DNA from: Cryptomeria japonica
Taxonomy: Eukaryota > Streptophyta > Pinopsida > Cupressales > Cupressaceae
Length of the DNA stretch: 64,000 nt
Direction: 5' to 3'
Assembly: GCF_030272615.1 (NCBI RefSeq)
Contig: NC_081411.1
Span: forward strand, 212,717,744 to 212,781,743
The translations under genes and the position numbers were made by a program. Positions within the stretch are counted from its first letter, which is position 1, and every line of letters begins with the position of its first letter. Shown here piece after piece: positions 55,761-64,000 of this stretch. A model generated the notes under the pieces. It was given only the letters and a program-made list of their open reading frames with translations, searched no databases and had not been told where the DNA came from.

Positions 55761-57400
55761 GCCTCTTTCACTATTCTCGGTTCAAATTCAGATATCAGAC
55801 ATGTGTTCTGTCTCAGTTTGTTCCTTGTCATCACTTGATCATCCTTATCTCCTATAATCTGACTTGGTGCATGATGTCTTCTGACATACTTGGCTAATAC
55901 AGGCTCGGTAGGCTCTGTATGATCTTCTTCATCACTCGGTAACTGGATATTCTCTTCATTTTCTTCAATAGTTTTCTCGGTAGGACTTGTCGGTTGAACA
56001 TAGACAAATTCATCATAATCTTCTAGTTCTTTGGAATTTCCTTCATCATTTCTTTCTACAAATTCATCAATTTTCACATTTGCACTTTCTACTATTTTGT
56101 TAGATGATTTGATCAGACATTTAAATGCTTTGCTTCTAGAAGAATAACCTAGAAATGTTCCTTCTTCACTTTTCTGATCAAACTTGCCAGTTCTATCATC
56201 TTTGTGTACATAGCATCTACTTCCAAAGATTTTAAAATAACTTACACTAGGTTTCTTGTCATACCAGATCTCATAAGGTGTCTTCAAAGTACCTTTCTTC
56301 AGTTGTACTCAGTTCAGGGTGTAAACTACTATGCTTATTGCTTCTCTCCAAAATGTTTGTGGCACATTCTTTTCAATCATCAGTGTTCTAGCACAATCCA
56401 CAACAGATCTGTTTCTTCTCTCAGCTATTCCATTCTGCTATGGAGTTCTCGGTGCAGAGACTTGTCTTTTAATACCATGATCATTGCAGAATAAGTTAAA
56501 ATCATCAGATGTGAACTCTCCTCCTCTATCTGATCTAAGACATTTTAGTTGTCTTGTTTCATTTTCAACTCTTGCCTTGTACCATTTAAACATTTGAAAA
56601 GCTTCTGATTTTTCTTTTAAAAACATTACTGACATCATCCTTGAATAGTCATCCACAAATAATATGAAATATTTATCACCATAATAACTTTGAACTTTCA
56701 TAGGACCACAAAGATCAGTGTGCACAAGATCTAAAATTCCCTTAGAAGTGTAAGACTTACTTGTAAAGCTTGATCTTGTCATCTTACCCATCTGGCATCC
56801 TCGGCACATAGCATTCTCAGGTTTTTCAAGACTCGGTGCTTCTTACTTATTTTGATAAGATTTTCAAAATTTACATGACAAAACCTTTTATGCCATAACT
56901 AGGTATCATCTATCTTTGCATATAGACACTTGTTCCAAGTTGAGTCAAGGTGAAATGTGTTACCTTTTGTTTGTATCCTGGTAGCAGCTAACTTTCCATT
57001 CTTGTCATGAACTTTGACAATTCCTTTTTGAAATTCTATTCGGTAACCTGTATTGTTTAGATGTGCTACACTCAACAAATTGTATTTCAAACCTTCAACC
57101 CAATAAACATCATTGCATCTTGCATTGTCAAGAAGTGTTATAGATCCTTTACCTTTCACCGAACATGGCGCATCATTACCAAATCTTACATAGCCTCCAT
57201 CATAATCTTTAACATAACAAACTTGTGTTTATCTCCTGTCATATGATGTGAGCATCCACTATCTATGATCCAAGAATCATTAGTATTTACGTGAGATATT
57301 AGGGATTTTTCTTCATACCTTTCTTCATCTGATCCATCTTTGATAGCCACATAAACTACTTCCTCTGTATCAGTTCCATCTGATTTATCATCATTGGATT
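55761..57400 (-). pseudogene. Element E protease and integrase
   Basis: The protease block WIIDSGCSHHMTG is at ~57240-57280, followed by a frameshift and then GLKYNLLSVAHLNNTGY (~57090). The GAG-pre-integrase zinc part, LWHKRFCHVNFENL then CRGCQMGK, is at ~56890-56770. The integrase core has HTDLCGP and FVDDYSRMM (Asp, Asp) and ERRNRS (Glu) near 56420. The C-terminal part has [20 protein letters not shown] (56280) and [17 protein letters not shown] before LWHK, a TAG at 56437 and a TGA near 56310 interrupt it. Position between gag and RT is the copia order. Confidence 0.85.
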
Positions 57401-57473
57401 CCTCATCGGCTATTAAGCATGTCTTTCTATCTCTTCTTCTGAAGTCTCGGTGTCCTCTGTAATGATTATCTTT

Positions 57474-58402
57474 CTATCTGTCATCTCGGTAATCTCTCTT
57501 TTTAGTAGAATCTTTGTCAGGATAGTTAGAAGCCATATGTCCTATCTTATCACAATTGAAACATTTCAAAGGTAGTTTTCCTTTATACTTACCTTTGCCT
57601 CTCAGTAACCTTCTAGCTAATAGTGCTTCAAACTCTTCCTGCTTTCTGATTTCCTCATACAGTTTGTGTACTTCTTCCATGTTCTTATGAAATCTTTCAC
57701 TTGCTCCACTGTGATCTCCTTCAGAGTACTTATACTTTCTTTCATTGTAATCATTAGATTCATCAAGATGAAAAGAACTAAATGCAGATTCAACTTTATT
57801 TACCGAAGATCCATTGTTATCAAAGTTACTTAACTCAAATGCATGTAGCTTACCAATAGTAGCATCTAAAGAAACTGGCATATTAGGGACAAACCTCAAT
57901 TCATTGATTGCAGAGACTCGGATTGCATAAGCTGGTAGAATTGTTCTTAACAACTTACTTGTTATATCCTTTTCTTCAATAGTTCCTCATGCTCCTTTGA
58001 TTTGATTGACAATCTCCTTTAGTCTTGTACTGTACTGAGTTATGTTCTCACCTTCATTCATTCCCATAGATTCGAGTTGTCCTCTTAGACTATCTACTTT
58101 TGCTCTTTGACCATGTTCATCTCCTCCATATACTGATATGAGCTTATCCCACATATCCTTTGCATCATTGCAGCCTTCTAGATCATTAAACTCTGAGTCG
58201 GTCAATGCAGATGTTATTTCAATCATTGCTTGGATATGTTCTTGATCTCTTGCATTGTCAATGGATAGGTGCTCGGTATGATGAAATCATTCTCCAGATA
58301 ATATACAGCATATTCTCCAACTCCTGATAGGTGCAGCTTCATCCTTTTCTACCATGTAGAGAAACTTGACTTGTTCAACTTCGGTGCATCTCTCTTATAC
58401 AT
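57474..58402 (-). pseudogene. Element E Gag (copia type)
   Basis: The ATG at 58402 starts MYKRDAPKLNKSSFSTW, then a TAG and a frame change precede the open part from 58226 (GCNDAKDMWDKLISVYGG, MNEGENITQYSTRLKEI). A TGA follows QIKGA. 57953-57474 continues to the zinc knuckle CFNCDKIGHMASNYP, whose final Cys is Tyr in this copy. The usual copia Gag domain order is present. It forms the particle in intact relatives. Confidence 0.8.
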
Positions 58403-58451
58403 CTTTGGATATTTGCCTCAAGTACCTTTAAACTTTTCTTCCAGAGTCCAA

Positions 58452-58464
58452 AGCTCTGATACCA
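58452..58464 (-). other. Primer binding site of element E
   Basis: The minus strand reads TGGTATCAGAGCT two bases after the LTR end. It is complementary to initiator Met tRNA. Confidence 0.85.
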
Positions 58465-58466
58465 AT

Positions 58467-59934
58467 TGATAGTTATGATACTTAATGTAAGTACAAATCC
58501 AATAGCCAACAAGATGAGAGGGGGGGGCTAAATCATACAAACTTAATCTTCCATAAAAACATCAGATTCAACCTCAGTAACATATACTTCTGCAATATAA
58601 CCAAAACTGCTAAACATGCAAACTCAAAAGCATATGAACATCATAAACCTCATAACACCAGATTTAACATGGAAACCGAAATAGGAAAAAACCACTGTGG
58701 GATTTCAAACCCACTAAGAAATATACTCTTCTAGAGTATGCTCGGTTAAAAGCAAATCCTGTTAAAGATTACAAACACATTGCTAGATGTGACCCGGTTA
58801 AGGGATTTCCCTCAGATCTATTAGGATCTTCACCTTGTTAGAAGTGACCTTGCTAAAGGATTTCAAACACTCAATTAGAATGTCACCTTGCTAGAGGGTT
58901 TTACAAATAAGACTGTTAAGTCCACTCGGTTAAGAGATTTTCTGTCACTTTCACAAAATAACAGTAATAAAAATCTATCTGCAACTTCACATCTAAAATG
59001 CTAAAGCAAATTCTTATTTGCTCAATATAATCTAGACATAGAAATAATCTTGTCCATCTGTTGGGCTTCTATACTCTGTTATTCAAACAGGTCTTCAAGC
59101 TTCTGTGCTCGATAATCACTATGTACCATCCCTGTGCATACATTGTTTATCAACAATTCGCCAACCGCTTAATCTCCTTGATCACATTTCCCATGATCAA
59201 TCATAGCCATCAGATCTTCAAACTTTGACCAGGTTCAATTTATCCTTCGATCTAAAAATGTTTTACCCTACCTTGGAACTTGCATACATTTCTTGGAACT
59301 TGTGCTAGGGTATTGCGGTTCAATCTGAGCTGTAGACCTTCATGCCAATTTTCCTTTGCCATAGATTCATTAACAAACTTTATGCACAGCATACCAATCA
59401 TTTAATTAGTTCCAGCTCATTAGCTTCCTTCATTAAATAACACATGTAACCATTTAATGTATTCTATTACAGCTTGGTTACAACTCGGTAACAACTCGAT
59501 AAATACTAAACTTCACTCGGTAGACATTATGCCTTCATTAACCGGTAGCGATAACCTTAGGGTTTACCAACTAGGTTCCTTAGGGTTTACCGACTAGGTT
59601 CTTTGCTCGGTAACATAGTATAGTATTAACCTTACAATTTTACAACATATGTATGATGTTTAAAACAATCTAAACATCATGATCTCATCATTGTCTGACT
59701 CAGTAATAGTTTCCCATTGAATACCTTATTCATCATATTCTTTCTGTGTCTTTTACCGACATCTTTATACTCTTCAAATCATACTTCTCAAGATATGGCA
59801 ACATCATAGTGAATTAGAAAATCAATTTCTTGACATCAATGACAAAATAATAATATCAAGACAGTAAACATCCTTAATCAGTTATATCCATAATCATCAA
59901 CAACCTTCTCAATATCCTTATTGAAATGCCAACA
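58467..59934 (-). mobile_element. 5' LTR of element E
   Basis: This 1468-bp LTR starts TGTTGGCATTTC and ends ATAACTATCA on the minus strand. It lacks 14-bp and 18-bp segments present in the 3' LTR near 52946 and 52966-52984; the second includes TATAAATA. The LTR-end motif is at 58516-58530. Confidence 0.85.
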
Positions 59935-59942
59935 ATCTCCCA

Positions 59943-61560
59943 TTGTCTGTTATAATGCCAAATGCCAACAAATACATGGTTGAGTTCTATCAGGCTTTGC
60001 CCTCTATACTAGCAAGTTTGGTGGGAGGTTTCTTATATCCTGACAGAAGATCTAATGGATTTTTAGTGGGATGGGGTCAAAATCTAGAGCGGATGGTTGC
60101 ACAAGGCACCCAGTATGCATGGGGTATATGCATGTTAGCCCACTTGTATCATGATCTGCACCAGGTGGTTTATGACAGAGTTCCTAGTTTATTAATTGGG
60201 GTGACATTGTTCCATACTTGGGCTTAGGAGCACATAGTTGTGACTTGAGTGATCGTAAATAGAGTATAAGAACCTGAATAGCCTTATATTTATGCATATA
60301 GACATGTAGTTTCCTAGCCGATGCTCAGGAAAATTGAGTACTGGAGATAGACACTTGATGATTTAGATCAGGTTATATGGAGACCCTATATTGAGTGTGA
60401 GGCATGGTAGGAGGACCTGACAGAAGTACGTGTTCTATTGTAGAGTTGGTATCTAATTGGCCAGACTCCATATATCATTGAGAGATTCATCCTAACTCGT
60501 GTGTGGAGATAATTTAGTCGAACCAAAGGGATGCCTCAAGGTTATACCTTGTATGCCCATATGCACAAGGATAGGGTAGATTGGGGTTTGTCACTTAATT
60601 TTATATTTTCAAGGTAGAGTTTTATGCCCTCCAATGTTCTAATTAGAACATGTTCTTGGATATTATAGATGGATGTATGACACCTTAGTTTTCACAGTAT
60701 GGGGTCGAGCACCCATTTTCTAGATTGACGGGTCTTGGAGAGTTGATACCTCCTCTAGAGGTAGTGGATGATGAAAATGATCGACCTTGACCTCGGAGAT
60801 GCAGAGCAAGAGAAGAACATGGTCAAGGCTGGGAGAGAGGTGGAGGTGAGATTGGGAGGGCCAAAGGAGAGGCTGGGAGAGGATATGCTACGAGGAGAGG
60901 TGGGGGTGGAGGAGACAAAGGAGGAGATGATGATGATTCAGAGGAGATAGAGGAGGAGGAGTATCCTTTTGTTAGGAGGAGGAGATCAGATAGGCCTCCA
61001 ATTTCAGCTCCATTACAAGGTGCCCCAATACAGGCTACACAAGGTCCACAACCAACATAGATGCAGATTGTAGTGCCTCCTCATCAGTAGACAACACAGA
61101 TAGCTACTCTTTAGAGCATGATACAAGGATTATAGGGGCAGTTAGCATAGGCATGGGGACAACTAGCCCAAGCATAGAGACAAATTACCTCTCTTACAAC
61201 ATAGAGAGATAAATCCATTGAGAGATATAGAGATTCAAAGGCCCACGCTGATAGATTAGAGAGGGCTACTCAAGAGACTATTACTGTAGATACTCTTATA
61301 GAGCTTCAGTACTCAGCCAAGGAGGTTGAGTTTTATCAGAATCTATACTATGCCATTATTCATGTTGATCAATGTGCTCTAAGCTATGCATGGGTATCTA
61401 TTACTACATTTTGATGGAGTTGATCTCGTACGGAGAGTAGAGGTGTTATCGAGCCACTTTGGTAGGATCCTCTAGCCAAGATCCAAATACTGGGACATTT
61501 AGTGGAGCAACGGGATGGTCAGCAAGGCCTACAACCTCTAGGTATAGTTGATGTAGAGAA
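59943..61560 (+). pseudogene. PMD gene, 3' part after element E
   Basis: 59943-60227 continues the PMD domain in one frame (VEFYQALPSILASLVGGFLY, WGQNLERMVAQGTQYAW, VPSLLIGVTLFHTWA). It goes on past many stops to ~60560 with DDLDQVIWRPYIECEAW and TPYIIERFILTRVW. Nearly every stop is TAG where CAG is expected. After ~60780 a Gly/Arg-rich then acidic part (GGDDDDSEEIEEEEYPF) and a helical end (ERYRDSKAHADRLERATQE, ~61210-61280) follow, as in long PMD proteins. The end is unclear. Together with 43104-44345 it is one gene split by E. Confidence 0.7.
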
Positions 61561-62749
61561 TCCACACATACACACACAAGCCCTACACCTTTTAGGAATC
61601 TACTTCACATTTTTGAGGTCTCACAATGATTAAACACTTCCCCTTATGAAGGTTTTCCATAATATTTAATAAAACTCCACACATATTGCTCTTGCCTATG
61701 AACTCAATCATACCTTCTAGACCAACTAGGATAGGTTTCTTGGCATTGACGACAGAGCCTTGAGACTTACACACACCCTCTCAACACTCCTACCAACCCT
61801 TAATTATCAAACACCATGTACTATGATCCAACCCTCAACATGTACAAAAGGTTACTGTTAAACAAGAACTTACTGGCCTCTTGGACACACACTCACTCAG
61901 AGATGAATAACTTTTTCAAATGGACATATTTTGCAGATCTCTCTCATGGGACTCTAGAAAACTTGGGTATGAAGAACATATCAAAAAATAAGAAATATCC
62001 AATGGTTAAATATTGAGATATTGACCCCGTATTATGAATGTATTTGTCTTGTGATGGTCAAACCTTCCTGAGGCAAGTTTTCATTCACCTTCATGCCTCA
62101 AACCACATGCAAAACCTATCATGGAACCCTGAAACAATAATGTTATGATAATTTACATAATATTACATATTTCCACCAATTTTTGTGGCTTGATCAACTA
62201 GGAACAAAAAGATAAAGCATTATCTTTGTCTTGGTTTGCCCTAGTTCTGGGTTTTGACAATTTTGAGAGAACTTATTGTATCTTTGCCAAAACAACACCA
62301 AATGACATGAAACCTAGAGGAAATGAAAGGTAACTTACTATTATTAAACCCTCAAACCATGTTAATGAACCTTCAATGCATAGCAATGGTGAAAACTAAC
62401 AAATTACAGACTAAATGTGAGGAAAGTTCAGGAAAAACACAGAATGTGCAAGGAAACCACTTACTATTATTGCCAAAAACTTCAATTCCGAGAATTACAT
62501 TTTTTTAGGAGTTTTTTCACCATATTTATAGAATTATAAGGATTCCCAACCGACCAACCAACTATAACTACCCAAAACAAACCTTTTTGCAAATGTTGTC
62601 AAGCAACTTTGAAAAGTTGCATTGACATCATTTCTTGCTTTTTAACAACTTTTGGTTTATTGTACTTCTTGATCATCCAATACCCAAAATAGGATAAATA
62701 ACATGTTCTAACATTAAAAATGACACAAAATACTCCCCACAACCTTTTT
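61561..62749. other. Non-coding stretch, nothing recognised
   Basis: This is AT-rich sequence with only short open frames on either strand. It lacks transposon ends, repeats and RNA-gene signals that I could see. If H is one element, this could be its degraded interior. Confidence 0.4.
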
Positions 62750-62754
62750 ATTTC

Positions 62755-63928
62755 TGTGTCGACTTGAATTTCATCCTCAGAATATTACCTGTAATAAGTT
62801 AGTTTAACAAAATACAAATGGAAATGCATACAGGAAATCCAAACTCAACCAATGAAACTGCATGAAATACATATGAAATAAAATATTAATATTACCTTCA
62901 TGGCTTATGTCTCATTGTGTCCTAACTCCACTATTCTTGGTTGCAGATGGTGTGCTCTCAGAAAATGCATTGATGGCTTCCAAGATGGCATATGAAGAAT
63001 GGATTGATAACTTGTATTTAATTGATACTATGATATGCAAATACTACATGATTATGCTAAAATGATTGTGCTAAAATGATATATGATAATTGCTATTGCT
63101 ATTTGCTTCAAAACTAAAACTCACGGATGCATATGATTAGCTTGCAAAATGCACTTGAAGTCTCTTGAAGTCTAACTCTCTCTCAATTGAAGCTCTTGAT
63201 TTTATAGACTTTGAGAGGATGAGATGGTGTGGCTTAGATCAACGGTCATGATCAGATCTACAGATTTGGATTGTTGTGAGAAAAAGTGAAGGTTGAGAGA
63301 AAGAGGGAAGGAGAAGACAAGTGTCACTCATCTCACCTTGACTGGGTTGCTAACTGAGAGAATCTAGGGATGGTTGGAGGAAATGTAGGCATGAGAGGAC
63401 AAGTGGACTCAAGTCCTTCCTAAGATGTAGAGGGTGTTGGAGAGAATATAGGAAATGGTTATGAAATATGTGTACGTACACAATATTCATTGAATTTTGG
63501 AAGTTGAAGATAAATGATGAATTAATATTTAAGAAATATTAATTTCCTTAGCCACATGATGGATGAGTTGGCAAAAAGAAGATGAAGTGGAGATGAAGGG
63601 TGAGTTGGATAAGAAAGATTAAATAATTTAAGAAATTATTTAATATTTGAGACTATAGGATAGGAGAATAACTATTAAATATTAGATATTTAATTGTTTG
63701 GAGAAGATATTTAGTCAACTTGGTTAGAAGAATAATCAAATATTAGATATTTAATTAATTAGAGGAATAGAATAAATGAATTAATTAATAAAATATTAAT
63801 TAATAGAAAGACATGAAAATGAATTAAATTAATTAATCTTTTCAAATTAACTATTTAATAGAAGAAGAATTATTAAATAAATATGAAATATTTATTTAAT
63901 TGCTCATAGCCAATTTTATGTGTATACA
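62755..63928 (-). mobile_element. Solo LTR (Ty3-type), minus strand
   Basis: This 1174-bp segment starts TG and ends CA, with ATTTC on both sides (62750-62754 and 63929-63933). On the minus strand it starts TGTATACACATAAAATTGG, close to the LTR starts of A and H. No primer site lies beside 62755 and no polypurine tract beside 63928, so both sides are flanking DNA. 63500-63900 is rich in AATTAATATTTAA-type palindromes, as in the solo LTR at 10292. Confidence 0.8.
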
Positions 63929-63933
63929 ATTTC

Positions 63934-64000
63934 CATTTTGACTTGTTTTGACCACTAGGCCCTATGTGAACAATTTGACAATTTTCTGGACATATGACTC
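63934..64000. other. Window edge, nothing recognised
   Basis: These are sixty-seven bases right of the solo LTR without coding or repeat signals. Confidence 0.3.

Larger units (their letters stand above)
44346..59934 (-). mobile_element. Retrotransposon E, Ty1/copia, full enzyme set with stops
   Basis: On the minus strand the order is 5' LTR 59934-58467, primer site 58464-58452, gag, protease, integrase, RT and RNase H to 54248, polypurine tract 53791-53780, and 3' LTR 53779-52879 plus 44955-44346. Element D lies inside the 3' LTR. It sits in exon 2 of the PMD gene. No 5-bp duplication is seen (AGTAC left, ATCTC right). The bases after the right LTR (ATCTCCC) resemble the polypurine-tract side, so the right junction may have been altered. 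All eight in-frame stops counted are TAG or TGA. The autonomous partner of C, F and G is probably of this type. Confidence 0.85.

Noticed and set aside
61592-62016. Short frames on both strands right of the PMD gene
   Set aside because: All under 70 codons, no motif, no matching frame in related parts of the window.

Overview
The window looks like intergenic DNA of a large, repeat-rich plant genome. A gymnosperm (conifer-type) genome is my best guess, but the sequence alone does not name the species. The base composition is AT-rich and I found no intact host gene, rRNA or tRNA gene. Nearly everything is LTR retrotransposon, inserted one into another several layers deep. Most coding regions carry stops and frameshifts. 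The only host-type gene is a broken plant mobile domain (PMD) gene, and it may itself be retroelement cargo.

Left block (1-28,387). A Ty3-type element (A, 1276-11578) lies in the gag region of another Ty3-type element (B, coding 11579-~25140, 3' region running on to about 28 kb). The 3' end of a third, related element (Z, 1-1275) lies in A's 5' LTR. A's 3' LTR holds a solo LTR (10292-11064, TSD GGAGC). B's reverse transcriptase is split by element C (15506-23121, TSD TAGAG). The B 3' region contains an array of alternating GGGATAA and TTATCCC motifs.

Middle block (28,388-43,000). Element G (plus strand, 5'-truncated, 28388-32952) is followed by a short decayed coding stretch. Next is the 3' LTR of a minus-strand Ty3-type element H (33367-33949 plus 42067-42667). 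That LTR is split by a small-LTR, Met-tRNA-primed element I, and I contains element F (34285-40716).

Right block (43,000-64,000). A PMD gene with a TATA box, a short first exon and an intron starts at 43104, antisense to H. Its second exon is cut at 44345 by a Ty1/copia element E with recognisable gag-pro-int-rt-rh (44346-59934). E's left LTR contains element D (44956-52873, TSD ACTCT), which has gag and protease only. The PMD gene resumes at ~59943 and fades near 61,560. A solo LTR (62755-63928, TSD ATTTC) closes the window.

How the parts work together: E is the only element with a full set of copia enzyme domains. C, F and G have no pol. They share with E the initiator-Met-tRNA primer site (seen in C and F), the polypurine tract box, a repeated G-run pattern before the 3' LTR and a G-rich motif at the LTR end. 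In its place they encode a coiled-coil, multi-zinc-knuckle Gag-like protein (C and F) and a long second protein (ORF2, all three) that I do not recognise. A family of parasitic elements with its own conserved ORF2, perhaps mobilised by E-like enzymes, is the most interesting thing here. In the reading frames examined (E, PMD, the 33 kb remnant) nearly all stops are explained by C-to-T change at CAG or CGA codons, as expected for cytosine methylation and deamination. No alignments or searches could be run; boundaries come from direct reading of LTR ends, primer sites, polypurine tracts and target duplications.
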